Assembly (NCBI RefSeq): GCF_000300815.1
Contig: NZ_AMRX01000007.1
Location: forward strand, 372,001 to 436,000
DNA from: Gayadomonas joobiniege G7
Lineage (GTDB): Bacteria; Pseudomonadota; Gammaproteobacteria; Enterobacterales; Alteromonadaceae
Direction: 5' to 3'
DNA length: 64,000 bases
Shown: piece after piece, positions 11,823 through 20,040 of the stretch
Layout: the number at the start of each line of letters is the position of its first letter
Numbering within the stretch: the first letter of the stretch is position 1
Made by a program: the position numbers and the translations under genes
Notes under the pieces: generated by a model
Database searches by the model: none
What the model saw: the letters and a program-made list of their open reading frames with translations, nothing else
Told to the model about the DNA's origin: nothing

Positions 11823-12347
11823 ATGCCGAAAAAATTTATTCGCAGGTATTTACCTGACCACCATACGATCAAAAAACAAAAGTCACTTAAGATATTCGGC
11901 AACCTATTACATGATCCTAATTTATGGCACCTAAATCGCAAGTCGGTAGCAGGTGCTTTTGCACTCGGTTTGTTTAATGCTTTTATGCCGGTGCCGTTTC
12001 AAATGTGGTTATCTGCCGGTGGCGCAATTTTATTTAGAGTCAATCTCCCCTTATCTGTTGGCCTTGTTTGGATCACAAACCCTTTTACTATCCCACCGAT
12101 CTTTTTTGGTTGTTACATGTTAGGGAGTTGGGTGTTAGATCAGGAAATGCAGTCATTTAATTTTCAATTAAGCTGGCAATGGCTTTCACAAAGTATGGCG
12201 AGTATTGGGCCTGCGTTACTGACTGGCTGTTTGATTAGCTCCATTACATTTGCAACCATTGGCTATTTTGGCATGAACTGGCTTTGGCGCTCATCAGTAA
12301 AAAATAATTGGAAAAAACGCCAGGATAGGCAAATTGAAGACGAATAA
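11823..12347 (+). CDS. DUF2062 domain membrane protein
   Basis: 174 residues matching the DUF2062 family: a basic N-terminus (KKFIRRYLPDHHTIK), the conserved LWHLNRKSVAGAFALGLFNAF segment, PFQMW, LPLSVGLVWITNPFT and PPIFFGCYMLG. Three hydrophobic segments suggest an inner-membrane protein. Function is unknown. It is transcribed divergently from comEC, a common gammaproteobacterial pairing. Its stop codon lies inside the stem of the following bidirectional terminator. Confidence 0.9.
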   Translation: MPKKFIRRYLPDHHTIKKQKSLKIFGNLLHDPNLWHLNRKSVAGAFALGLFNAFMPVPFQMWLSAGGAILFRVNLPLSVGLVWITNPFTIPPIFFGCYMLGSWVLDQEMQSFNFQLSWQWLSQSMASIGPALLTGCLISSITFATIGYFGMNWLWRSSVKNNWKKRQDRQIEDE

Positions 12348-12369
12348 GGCGTAAAGATACGCCTTATTC
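12342..12369. terminator. Bidirectional terminator between DUF2062 gene and dps
   Basis: A perfect 12-bp inverted repeat GAATAAGGCGTA / TACGCCTTATTC with an AAGA loop at 12354-12357. The plus-strand gene ends inside the left arm (TAA at 12345-12347) and dps ends 15 bases to the right. The T-tract is weak, so termination strength is uncertain, but the hairpin is positioned to serve both convergent genes. Confidence 0.7.
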
Positions 12370-12384
12370 AAATAAACTATGTGA

Positions 12385-12855
12385 CTACTGGCGAATAGCC
12401 CGTAACATCCAAGCTGTTTTTTCATGAATACTCATACGATCACCGACCAGTGCTGCGGTCGATTCATCGTCCGCTTCTTGCGCCAACTTTAACACTTCAC
12501 GCGAAGTTTTGACGACCTGCTCATGACCTTGGGTTAATAAATCAACCATTTCTGCTGCAGCTGGGATCCCATCGACCTCTTTAACTGAGCTCAGTTGAGC
12601 AAACTCTTTATAAGTCCCTGGCGCATAAACGCCGAGTGTTCTAATACGCTCGGCAATATCATCTACAGCTTCAGCTAACTCAGTATAATGCTCTTCAAAC
12701 ATTAAATGTAATTCACGGAACTGCGGGCCTGTCACGTTCCAGTGAAAGTTGTGTGTTTGAAGATATAAGGTGTAAGAGTCCGCTAATAAACGTTTTAACC
12801 CTTCAGCAACTTCTACTCTGTTTTCCTCATTAATTCCGATATCAATACGAGTCAT
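12385..12855 (-). CDS. dps: DNA starvation/stationary phase protection protein Dps
   Basis: Ferritin-like 12-mer mini-ferritin that oxidises iron with peroxide and protects DNA. 156 residues with the Dps signature: [29 protein letters not shown], then [17 protein letters not shown], containing the His/Asp/Glu ferroxidase ligands. The start is the ATG at 12855 preceded by a GGGAG SD; a longer in-frame start at 12900 would add a polar N-terminus with no SD. It has no lysine-rich N-terminal tail, so strong DNA binding of the E. coli type is not predicted. Confidence 0.95.
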   Translation of the reverse strand: MTRIDIGINEENRVEVAEGLKRLLADSYTLYLQTHNFHWNVTGPQFRELHLMFEEHYTELAEAVDDIAERIRTLGVYAPGTYKEFAQLSSVKEVDGIPAAAEMVDLLTQGHEQVVKTSREVLKLAQEADDESTAALVGDRMSIHEKTAWMLRAIRQ

Positions 12856-12900
12856 TATCTTTTTCTCCCGATTATTTTGAATTTGCTTATTTTTACGCAC

Positions 12901-12916
12901 ATCCTAGCCTTAGGAT
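12901..12916. promoter_or_regulatory. Palindrome upstream of dps, possible operator
   Basis: A perfect 6-bp inverted repeat ATCCTA-GCCT-TAGGAT lies between the xerD stop (12920) and the dps start (12855). It has no T-run, so it is a poor terminator. Its position about 45-60 bases upstream of dps would suit an operator. It does not match the OxyR or Fur consensus I know, so the role is inference. Confidence 0.3.
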
Positions 12917-12919
12917 CAC

Positions 12920-13819
12920 TTACTTTAAATGAGCGCGAGGATGCTCCTTCTGATGTAACTGTTGCAATCTTTGTTTAGCAACATGAGTATAAATCTGGGT
13001 GGTCGATAAATCACTATGCCCAAGTAAAGATTGCACAACTCTTAAATCTGCGCCGTGATTTAACAAATGTGTGGCAAATGCATGGCGTAACGTATGCGGC
13101 GAAAGGTGTACTTGAATTCCTGCCCGTTGGGCATAAAATTTGATTCTATGCCAAAAAGTTTGCCGTGTCATAAAGCGCCCACGTTGACTGGGAAATAAAG
13201 CATCGCAAGTGCTTTGACAAAGTGACATACGCGCGGTTTTTAAATATAGAGTTAAATACTCTAATGCATGTTCGCCAAGCGGCACAATTCTATCTTTATT
13301 TCCTTTACCCGTTACTCTTACCACACCTTGATTTAAACTAATTTGCTGTAACGTTAAACTAACTAACTCAGTAACGCGTAACCCACAAGCATAGAGTAAC
13401 TCAAACATGGTTTTGTCTCTTAGTTCAAGTGGGTCATTTGCATCAGGCTCTGCTAACAGAAACTCTACGTCTTGTTCGGAAAGGGTTTTTGGCAAACTTT
13501 TAGACAATTTAGGTGAATCTATATGGGCACAGGGATCTTGTTCGGTCAGCCCTTCTAACAATAAATATTGATAGAATTTTTTAAGTGAGGATAACTTGCG
13601 TGCAATGCTACGTTTGTTCAATGCTTGTTCGGTCAGATGTTGTAAATAATCTCCAACATGTATCCCATCTACCTGTCGCAGTTGAATTCCTTTGCGCTGG
13701 CAAAAAGCTTCAAACTGCTGTAAGTCTAACAAATAGGCTTGTCGCGTATTTTCGCTAAGGCCTTTTTCAAGCCACAGATATTGGATAAAGTCTTGCACAT
13801 ACGGGCTAATATGTTTCAT
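12920..13819 (-). CDS. xerD: Site-specific tyrosine recombinase XerD
   Basis: Partner of XerC in resolving chromosome dimers at dif. 299 residues: an N-terminal SAM-like DNA-binding domain (FIQYLWLEKGLSENTRQAYLLDL) and the catalytic domain with Arg in ACGLRVTELV, Lys in TGKGNKDR, the HxxR box SPHTLRHAFATHLL, His in LLGHSDLSTTQIY and the Tyr nucleophile at its end. Similarity to E. coli XerD (MTRQTFWHRIK, HGADLRVVQ) is stronger than to XerC. fldB lies nearby as in E. coli. The start overlaps the end of the methyltransferase gene by 14 bp. Confidence 0.96.
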   Translation of the reverse strand: MKHISPYVQDFIQYLWLEKGLSENTRQAYLLDLQQFEAFCQRKGIQLRQVDGIHVGDYLQHLTEQALNKRSIARKLSSLKKFYQYLLLEGLTEQDPCAHIDSPKLSKSLPKTLSEQDVEFLLAEPDANDPLELRDKTMFELLYACGLRVTELVSLTLQQISLNQGVVRVTGKGNKDRIVPLGEHALEYLTLYLKTARMSLCQSTCDALFPSQRGRFMTRQTFWHRIKFYAQRAGIQVHLSPHTLRHAFATHLLNHGADLRVVQSLLGHSDLSTTQIYTHVAKQRLQQLHQKEHPRAHLK

Positions 13820-14279
13820 GTGTTAACAACCACTTTTTTATATCTACTTTATGTCCATCCCACCATTGGCCGCTATATCCTCCAATCCCAGTGGCAGCGA
13901 CCACCCGGTGGCAAGGACGAATAATGGGTAGCGGATTTCGTCGGCACGCGCCACCAACCGCCCTGGCACTAGAACCAATTTGTTTTGCAAGCTGACCATA
14001 AGTTAGACTTTCACCATAAGGAATTTGACTCATGACTTTCCAGACCCGCTGCTGGAAGGCTGTTCCTTGTTCAGCTATCGGTATTTTAAACGTCAACAAG
14101 CGATGTTCAAAATAATCTAACAATTGCTCACAAACCGCTTCGGTTAACGCATTTGAGCCGTCAATCTGATACGGGGTGCTCTGTGCATATAAATCAATTT
14201 TTAACAAAGTGTTCGCGTTGTTTATAATGGCAATTTTACCCACTTGAGTGTTAATCACTGCCTGCGCAATTGGCCGCAT
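13806..14279 (-). CDS. ogt: Methylated-DNA-[protein]-cysteine S-methyltransferase
   Basis: Suicide repair protein that removes alkyl groups from O6-methylguanine. 157 residues. The C-terminal domain carries FQQRVWKVMSQIPYGESLTYGQLAKQIGSS, ARAVGGACRRNP and the active-site PCHRVV, then GGYSG. There is no Ada regulatory domain, so it is an Ogt-type enzyme. It overlaps xerD by 14 bp and is divergent from fldB; the 75-base gap should contain both promoters. Confidence 0.92.
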   Translation of the reverse strand: MRPIAQAVINTQVGKIAIINNANTLLKIDLYAQSTPYQIDGSNALTEAVCEQLLDYFEHRLLTFKIPIAEQGTAFQQRVWKVMSQIPYGESLTYGQLAKQIGSSARAVGGACRRNPLPIIRPCHRVVAATGIGGYSGQWWDGHKVDIKKWLLTHETY

Positions 14280-14354
14280 ACTCCACCTATTGTTTGGGTT
14301 ATTCCTGCAATTTGATACTATAGCCTAATTCAATCCAAATTTTGACTAAACTAA

Positions 14355-14870
14355 ATGAAGATAGGTTTATTTTACGGTTCGACAACCTGCTACACTGAAA
14401 TGACGGCAGAAAAAATTCAAAACTTTTTAGGTGCCGATTTAGTAGATGTTTTTAATATTCGTGACCACTCGCTGGCCGACTGCTTACAGTATGATTTAAT
14501 TATTTTTGGTATTTCGACTTGGGATTTTGGTGAATTACAAGAAGATTGGGAATCACAATGGGCCGATGTTGAGCAACTGGATTTCAGCGGCAAAACAGTC
14601 GCGCTATATGGGCAAGGCGATCAAGAAGACTACGGAGATTGGTTTCAGGATGCGATGGGCATGTTATTTGACGTTATTGTGGCAAACCATGCTGACGTTA
14701 TCGGTTTTTGGCCCAACCAAGGGTACCAATTTAACGCATCTAAAGCGTTAACTGAAGATTCTAGTCATTTTGTCGGTTTGAGTTTAGATGATGAAAAACA
14801 ATATGAGTTAAGTCAACAGCGCATTGAAGCCTGGTGTGTTCAGATTCTTGAGGAGTATGCGCAAAAATAA
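14355..14870 (+). CDS. fldB: Flavodoxin FldB
   Basis: Long-chain flavodoxin, a soluble FMN electron carrier. 171 residues. FMN phosphate-binding loop YGSTTCYTE (about residues 8-16), isoalloxazine loops GISTWDFGELQEDWE and YGQGDQEDYGDWFQDAMG, and the long-chain insertion GYQFNASKAL. Proximity to xerD matches the E. coli fldB-xerD neighbourhood and favours FldB over FldA. An acidic protein, as expected. Confidence 0.93.
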   Translation: MKIGLFYGSTTCYTEMTAEKIQNFLGADLVDVFNIRDHSLADCLQYDLIIFGISTWDFGELQEDWESQWADVEQLDFSGKTVALYGQGDQEDYGDWFQDAMGMLFDVIVANHADVIGFWPNQGYQFNASKALTEDSSHFVGLSLDDEKQYELSQQRIEAWCVQILEEYAQK

Positions 14871-14896
14871 TTGCAATAGCTGCACTGGGAGGCTCT

Positions 14897-15898
14897 ATGG
14901 CAAACAAAACATTCGCGGTCCTAACTAGTGGTGGCGACGCGCCAGGCATGAATGCCTGCATCAGAGCCATTTATCTGACTGCTGCCAGCCTTAATATACA
15001 TCTAATTGGTTTTTTACATGGTTATAATGGCTTATTAAAGAGCGACTATATTCGCCTAAATAACCATAATACAAAAGGGATTATTGCCATTGGCGGAACC
15101 CTGTTAAAAAGCGCGCGCTGCGTTGAGTTTAATCAACCGGAAAATTTACTTAAAGCGGCTAATAATTTACAAGCGCTTAATATTGATTGTTTAATTGTCA
15201 TAGGCGGCAACGGTTCTTTAAGTGGTTTATACGAACTGAAAAAAATTTGGTTTGGGCAGGTCATCGGGATCCCTGGCACAATTGACAACGATTTATTTGG
15301 CAGTGATTATACCATCGGCTATCAGACGGCAATAGACACAGCGGTTGATGCAATCGATAAATTAAGGGATACAGCCGAAGCGTTTGAACGTATCTTTTTA
15401 GTAGAAGTTATGGGCCGAAATGCGGGTTTTATTGCACTTTCTTGTGCGCTTGCCAGTGCCTCCGAACAAGCGTTAACTCCCGAATTGGTGACAGATCCAC
15501 ACGCTGAACTAGAGAGCATCATTGCCCATGTTGAAACGGTCCGCCAGATAGAAGGCCAATGCAGTATGATCATAGTCATCGCCGAAAATTTATGGCCAGG
15601 CGGGGTCACCGATTTAGCCACTACCTTGACTGAACAAATTGGGTTAGAATGCCGCCCCTGTACGCTAGGTCATATCCAACGAGGGGGCCGCCCCGTCGCG
15701 TTTGACCGCATTTTAGCCAGTAAGTTAGGATGCTTTGCTGTGCAGCAAGCGGCTGCGGGGGAAGATAACTTAATGGTTGGTGAAATTAATCAAATCATGG
15801 TGACAACAGACTTGGCGACGGCCGTTAGCCATCAAAAACCATTAGATACTTTTATGATCAATATGCAACAAAATATCTTTGAGGTCTATCATGGTTAA
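14897..15898 (+). CDS. 6-phosphofructokinase, group A, with altered Mg-site motif
   Basis: 333 residues aligning end to end with E. coli PfkA: TSGGDAPGMNA (residues 10-20), GGT-SAR, IPGTIDNDLFGSDYTIGYQTA with catalytic Asp130, FLVEVMGRNAGF, the LGHIQRGG-PVAFDRILAS motif. The nucleotide motif GGDGS of PfkA reads GGNGS here (Asn105), replacing the Asp that helps hold Mg-ATP in E. coli. Gly106 and Gly127 are the ATP-type residues (PPi-dependent enzymes carry Asp and Lys), so an ATP enzyme is expected. Effector-site arginines near residues 21-25 are not all conserved, so allostery may differ. It follows fldB by 26 bases and overlaps ychJ by 8 bp, suggesting a short operon. Confidence 0.9.
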   Translation: MANKTFAVLTSGGDAPGMNACIRAIYLTAASLNIHLIGFLHGYNGLLKSDYIRLNNHNTKGIIAIGGTLLKSARCVEFNQPENLLKAANNLQALNIDCLIVIGGNGSLSGLYELKKIWFGQVIGIPGTIDNDLFGSDYTIGYQTAIDTAVDAIDKLRDTAEAFERIFLVEVMGRNAGFIALSCALASASEQALTPELVTDPHAELESIIAHVETVRQIEGQCSMIIVIAENLWPGGVTDLATTLTEQIGLECRPCTLGHIQRGGRPVAFDRILASKLGCFAVQQAAAGEDNLMVGEINQIMVTTDLATAVSHQKPLDTFMINMQQNIFEVYHG

Positions 15899-16301
15899 AG
15901 AATTCGCTTGCCCGTGTGGCAGCCAGCAAACTTATTCCAACTGTTGTGGTCTGGTACATGCCGATATTAAAGCCGCCAAATGTCCAGAGCAGCTAATGAG
16001 AGCCCGCTACTGCGCTTATGCTAAAGGGAATATATCCTTTGTATTGCTTTCACAAAAACTGGCTCACAGCGCACCTGATGAAGCCGAACAGAGCCGAGCA
16101 TTTGCTGCCCAAAGTGAATTTATTTCTTTGCGTATTTTAAATGCACCTCGGGCTAAACAAAATTCAGGTCAAGTTGAGTTTATGGCGTTAATCAAACAAG
16201 GCCAGCAACTTATTCAACTACACGAACTATCAAACTTTAAGCGCGATCAAGGCGTTTGGTATTACTCAGGCGGTGACGCTAAATTTAATGAGCTGAACTA
16301 A
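15891..16301 (+). CDS. ychJ: YchJ-family (UPF0225) SEC-C motif protein
   Basis: 136 residues. An N-terminal SEC-C-type metal motif CPCGSQQTYSNCCG (cysteines about 6, 8, 17, 18) is followed by the UPF0225 core PEQLMRARYCAYAKGN, and a FMALIKQG... HELSNFKRDQGVWYYSGG C-terminal block. The family is a small cystatin-like fold of unknown function with a zinc-binding SEC-C head. I start at the ATG at 15891, which has a GAGG SD six bases upstream and overlaps the end of the PFK gene by 8 bp. YchJ proteins often have a second C-terminal SEC-C motif; none is seen here. Confidence 0.85.
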   Translation: MVKEFACPCGSQQTYSNCCGLVHADIKAAKCPEQLMRARYCAYAKGNISFVLLSQKLAHSAPDEAEQSRAFAAQSEFISLRILNAPRAKQNSGQVEFMALIKQGQQLIQLHELSNFKRDQGVWYYSGGDAKFNELN

Positions 16302-16309
16302 TAACTCTT

Positions 16310-16924
16310 TTATATGACTTCATCAAAAGCCAATACTGCTCGCACAGCTTCTATACCAACCGCTTTATGAGCATGTAAGCCTGCTTCACGCGCGGCATCA
16401 ACATTTATTTGGTTGTCATCTATAAAATAAACTTGGTGGGCTGGAACATTGAGCTGTTTAAGCATCTTTTGATAAATCGCTAAATCAGGTTTAACTGCAC
16501 CGAGCTCAAATGAGGTAAATACATGGTCGATTCTGCTTAATAAACCAGTCGCTTCTACATCCGGCCAGTGCAAAGTATTCGTATTGCTTAAACAAGCAAT
16601 TTGATAACCTCCCTTGAGTTCATCTAACAAGGCTTCAGCACCCTCTAAGCTACCTCTAACCCAAGTTGTATATGAAGCTTTAAAGGCCGCGGCACTGACT
16701 GAGAGTTTGAAATAAGCAACCACCCCCTCAACAAAAGCCTGCGCATCAATCTGTCCAGACTCAAACTGTTTAACGGCTGGGCAAAGTAACCATTCATACC
16801 AAAAATCAGCTAACTTACCTTGATAATGGATATCTTTTAAAAAACTCTCAGCACCTGAAATATCAATTAACACACCGCCCAGATCGAAACAGATGACTTT
16901 AAATGGATGACTCGGTTGACTCAT
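16310..16924 (-). CDS. HAD superfamily hydrolase, YihX-like
   Basis: 204 residues of HAD subfamily IA. Motif I reads FDLGGVLID (nucleophile Asp about 14), motif II LSNTN, motif III K in GAVKPDLAIY, and motif IV FIDDNQINVDAA. The usual second motif-I Asp is replaced by Gly, as in E. coli YihX (FDLGN), a glucose-1-phosphate phosphatase. The whole layout (LSNTN-LHW, LGAVKPD-IYQ, FFDDN) is YihX-like, so sugar-phosphate phosphatase activity is plausible but not proven. It converges on ychJ with an 8-base gap. Confidence 0.85.
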   Translation of the reverse strand: MSQPSHPFKVICFDLGGVLIDISGAESFLKDIHYQGKLADFWYEWLLCPAVKQFESGQIDAQAFVEGVVAYFKLSVSAAAFKASYTTWVRGSLEGAEALLDELKGGYQIACLSNTNTLHWPDVEATGLLSRIDHVFTSFELGAVKPDLAIYQKMLKQLNVPAHQVYFIDDNQINVDAAREAGLHAHKAVGIEAVRAVLAFDEVI

Positions 16925-16954
16925 AACTAGGTCCCTTATAGATGATTAAAAAGG

Positions 16955-17803
16955 TTACTGATTTAAATATGCTTCGATTTCTTGTAACTTCTGGCTAAAA
17001 ATTAAATCAAACGAGTTCATGCAGTCGCTCGCTAGCTTAAAATATTGCTCAGCATCAATTTCTATATTTTTTTTGTTTACTAACTCATGCTCAATCACTG
17101 CACACAAATAGCGGGTTTGTTTTACGCAAGCTTGCATCAAAGCCGTTCGCTCGTCTGGCACTGGCTGACGTTTTTCATTTTGAATAAGCTCAGCAAACGC
17201 TTTTTCAGCCACTTGAGTGATCGAATTACGCAAATAACTTAATTGAATATGTTCAACCCTAGCACAAACCTTAAGGGTCGCAACACCAGTTCCAAGCGCC
17301 CTTGCCTGGCCAACAGATTCCTCTAACAGCAGAATCTCGCGCCAGTACCAATCAAGCTCTTTAAAGTTAGCAAACTGCTTACTGGCTAAATGTGAAGCTG
17401 TAGCTATCTCCTCAATCAAAAATAATAAACTTCCGATCAGTTGAGAATGTTGCTTAAAACTATTTGCGGGTGTCAGCACTGGAATATTGCCAGATAACCG
17501 GGCCCAATGATCGCTTATCGATTGCCAGCGTTCATAAACATGCATGTCATCAATTTTTTCTAACGTTCGGTTGATGGTTTGCGCCAATTCAGCTTGTTGG
17601 CTTGCACTATTATGGTGACCATTCAGCATAGCGGCAGACAAACCGCGATGCTTTTGCATCTGTTCTGTGAGTTGTTTAACTTGGTGAATTTGTTTAAGTC
17701 CGCGTAAACGAAGATGCTTTTGATTGTTGTAAAATCGCCAATATAACAAAGCTGCAATCATTCCTGCGGCAACCCCAGCGCAGACGATATAAAAAACTGT
17801 CAT
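16955..17803 (-). CDS. Membrane-anchored NIT-like sensor domain protein, no output domain
   Basis: 282 residues. One N-terminal membrane helix (FYIVCAGVAAGMIAALLYWRFY, residues 4-25), then an all-helical domain. The segment QLTEQMQKHRGLSAAML (residues 44-60) resembles the ERGLSA signature of nitrate/nitrite-sensing NIT domains. No HAMP, kinase, GGDEF, methyl-accepting or ANTAR region follows, so any signalling must use a partner. It lies 30 bases downstream of the start of the HAD gene in the same direction, so the two may be cotranscribed, and is divergent from metR. The NIT assignment rests on one motif; structure prediction would settle it. Confidence 0.55.
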   Translation of the reverse strand: MTVFYIVCAGVAAGMIAALLYWRFYNNQKHLRLRGLKQIHQVKQLTEQMQKHRGLSAAMLNGHHNSASQQAELAQTINRTLEKIDDMHVYERWQSISDHWARLSGNIPVLTPANSFKQHSQLIGSLLFLIEEIATASHLASKQFANFKELDWYWREILLLEESVGQARALGTGVATLKVCARVEHIQLSYLRNSITQVAEKAFAELIQNEKRQPVPDERTALMQACVKQTRYLCAVIEHELVNKKNIEIDAEQYFKLASDCMNSFDLIFSQKLQEIEAYLNQ

Positions 17804-18067
17804 AGGTTGCCCTCCCTTTTACTTTAAATGTTACCGCGACCCGTTTAAAGACTTAAATAACTATTAAGGCTTTGAGCAAATATTATGCCATAAACCCAAG
17901 TTTCGCTCAATATCAGTGCTTAGCGCGCTTACAAACCGAGATTAACTTTGTCATTCTTAAATTATCCATCTTATCTATTGAGTTTATCTATGGCGCTTTC
18001 ATTAAATTTTGTGCCTACCGAAAGAAAGCTATAAAATGAACAAATCACATCTTGGCTATTACTTAGT

Positions 18068-18080
18068 TGAAGTTTTTTCA
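18068..18080 (+). promoter_or_regulatory. MetR-type operator overlapping the metR start
   Basis: TGAAGTTTTTTCA fits the E. coli MetR consensus TGAA-N5-TTCA exactly. Its last base is the A of the metR ATG, so bound MetR would block initiation or translation of its own gene. The E. coli protein represses metR; the position here suggests a simple autorepression loop. Match seen directly; function inferred. Confidence 0.55.
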
Positions 18081-19000
18081 TGTTAGAAATAAAACACCTT
18101 AAAACCATGCGGGCTCTAGCACAGACCGGTAGCTTAACCAAAACAGCTCAATGGCTTCACACCACAACTTCGGCACTGTCACATCAGCTGAAAGAACTTG
18201 AACAAAGGATAGGCCAGCCATTGTATGTCAGAAAAACAAACCCGTTAAAATTTACCGCGGAAGGTGAGCTAGTGCTTGCCCTAGCCGAATCCATACTTCC
18301 CCAGATTCAAGAAACAGAAGCCCGAATCTTAGATATGCAGCGCACTACACAAGGCCAGTTACGGCTGGCCATAGAATGCCATAGTTGTTTTCAATGGTTG
18401 ATGCCGGCAATTAGAAACTTTCACAAAAACTGGCCTATGGTAGAACTCGACTTTAACAGTGATTATATGTTTGATGCTATGCCAGGTTTAACCGAAGGTG
18501 ATTTAGATCTTGTGATCACATCCGATCGTTACCCCTCTGATTTAATTCATTTTGAACCTTTATTTGACTTTGAAATGTTATTGGTTTGCTCACCTGAACA
18601 TAAACTGGCAAAACAAAAAAGTATTCAACCTTCAGATTTGAGCAATCAAACATTATTAACCTATCCAGTTGCTGAGCATAGGCTAGATATTTATAAACAT
18701 TTTTTATTACCGGCAAATTGCCAACCCGGGTTGGTTAAAAAAGTAGACCAAACACTAATGATTTTACAAATGGTCACCGCGGATTTGGGTGTGGCCGCAC
18801 TACCGGCATGGGCAGTATTGGAATATCAGCAACAAGGTCTAATTGCAACCTGCAAGTTAGGTGAACAAGGTTTATACAGTAAGCTGTATGCCGCAGTAAA
18901 AACCCGCATGTTGCAACAGAATTACATTCGTGCTTTCTTTGATATCAGTCGTTCAGTAAGTCTGTTAAACTTGAAAGATGTTCGTCCACTGACGGAATAA
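18080..19000 (+). CDS. metR: LysR-family regulator MetR
   Basis: Homocysteine-responsive activator of methionine synthesis genes. 306 residues: LysR winged HTH (MLEIKHLKTMRALAQTGSLTKTAQWLHTTTSALSHQLKELEQ), then the effector domain. Close to E. coli MetR: LRLAIECHSCFQWLMPA, FHKNWPMVELDF, GDLDLVITSD, LLTYPV-RLD, LG-AALPAWAV. Upstream SD is weak (GAAG at 18069-18072). A MetR box overlaps the start codon. No metE or metF is adjacent, so the targets lie elsewhere. Confidence 0.93.
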   Translation: MLEIKHLKTMRALAQTGSLTKTAQWLHTTTSALSHQLKELEQRIGQPLYVRKTNPLKFTAEGELVLALAESILPQIQETEARILDMQRTTQGQLRLAIECHSCFQWLMPAIRNFHKNWPMVELDFNSDYMFDAMPGLTEGDLDLVITSDRYPSDLIHFEPLFDFEMLLVCSPEHKLAKQKSIQPSDLSNQTLLTYPVAEHRLDIYKHFLLPANCQPGLVKKVDQTLMILQMVTADLGVAALPAWAVLEYQQQGLIATCKLGEQGLYSKLYAAVKTRMLQQNYIRAFFDISRSVSLLNLKDVRPLTE

Positions 19001-19040
19001 ATTCAGTTCGTTTTGTTTCTTTATTTTTGATGAGAGGTCC

Positions 19041-19598
19041 ATGGAATATTTTCAAAATCACTTGTTAATCGCCATGCCATCGTTAAAAGATGGTTATTTT
19101 GAACGCACTGTCACTTATGTTTGCGAGCATAATGAAAAAGGTGCAATGGGCATAGTGATCAATCAAGCTATCGATATGAAGCTGCCCGAGTTGCTCGAAC
19201 AAGTTAAAATCTCCACTGAAGATAAACAGATAAATCCTGATACACCGGTGTTTTTAGGCGGCCCTGTAAATAACGAACGCGGTTTCGTCTTACATACCCC
19301 GCAGGACTGTTGGAAAAGCTCAATGAAACTATCTGACGAGTTAATGGTAACAACATCAAAAGACATTTTAGAATCATTTGGCACCCCGTCAGCGCCAGAA
19401 CAATACCTAATCTGTTTAGGATACGCTGGCTGGGACGCCGGCCAGTTAGAAAAAGAAATTATAGAAAACTCTTGGATCACCCTACCCGCCACAGCCGATT
19501 TTGTATTTAATACCCCGATTCATTTAAAATGGCAGACAGCAACCGAAGCGTTAGGTTTTGCAGCATGGCAAATCAGTGGGGAGTCCGGCCATGCCTAA
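19041..19598 (+). CDS. yqgE: YqgE/AlgH family protein
   Basis: 185 residues matching UPF0301: [50 protein letters not shown], then [22 protein letters not shown] and the C-terminal W--A. Structural members form a compact alpha/beta fold; in Pseudomonas AlgH affects alginate regulation, but biochemical function is unknown. Good SD (GAGAGG) before ATG at 19041. It overlaps ruvX by 8 bp, the standard yqgE-yqgF pair. Confidence 0.95.
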   Translation: MEYFQNHLLIAMPSLKDGYFERTVTYVCEHNEKGAMGIVINQAIDMKLPELLEQVKISTEDKQINPDTPVFLGGPVNNERGFVLHTPQDCWKSSMKLSDELMVTTSKDILESFGTPSAPEQYLICLGYAGWDAGQLEKEIIENSWITLPATADFVFNTPIHLKWQTATEALGFAAWQISGESGHA

Positions 19599-20040
19599 TA
19601 AAAAGACGGCCACTCCAATTGGTCAACGCACGATCATGGCCTTCGATTTTGGGTTGAAAAGTACCGGTGTCGCTATTGGTCAGGAGCTATCTTATTCAAC
19701 TCGCTCGCTCAACGCACTTAAAATGCAGGACGGCATCCCCGACTGGCAGATGTTAGAACAGCGCTTGAATGAATGGCAACCTGATTTATTAATCGTAGGT
19801 CTGCCATTAAATATGGATGGAACTGAGCAAGAGATCACTCAAAGAGCGCGTAAGTTTGCAAACCGTTTACACGGTCGATTTGGTTACCCGGTCGAAACTT
19901 GGGATGAACGATTAACGACCGTCGATGCAAAAGCATATCTTTTTGAGGTCGGGGGATATCGGAATCTAAGTAAAGATAAAATCGACAGTAAGTCTGCCGA
20001 AATTATCTTAATGAGCTTTTTTGAAAACCTTTATTGCTGA
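19591..20040 (+). CDS. ruvX: Putative pre-16S rRNA nuclease / Holliday junction resolvase RuvX (YqgF)
   Basis: 149 residues with an RNase H-like fold. Catalytic acids are in [28 protein letters not shown] and the [10 protein letters not shown] motif, with the C-terminal [13 protein letters not shown] block. YqgF is proposed to process 16S rRNA 5' ends. The ATG at 19591 is chosen because a GGGGAG SD lies upstream and it overlaps yqgE by 8 bp; the longer frame from 19558 has no SD. It converges with the following gene, overlapping by 10 bp. Confidence 0.93.
   Translation: MPNKKTATPIGQRTIMAFDFGLKSTGVAIGQELSYSTRSLNALKMQDGIPDWQMLEQRLNEWQPDLLIVGLPLNMDGTEQEITQRARKFANRLHGRFGYPVETWDERLTTVDAKAYLFEVGGYRNLSKDKIDSKSAEIILMSFFENLYC

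Noticed and set aside
14897-15898. Possibility that the PFK is pyrophosphate-dependent
   Set aside because: The two PPi-determining positions are Gly and Gly (ATP type), and the size and motifs follow E. coli PfkA; only the neighbouring Asp is changed.
17990-18034. A 14-codon frame upstream of metR as a leader peptide
   Set aside because: No SD, no methionine codons beyond the first and no terminator/antiterminator pair; not supported.
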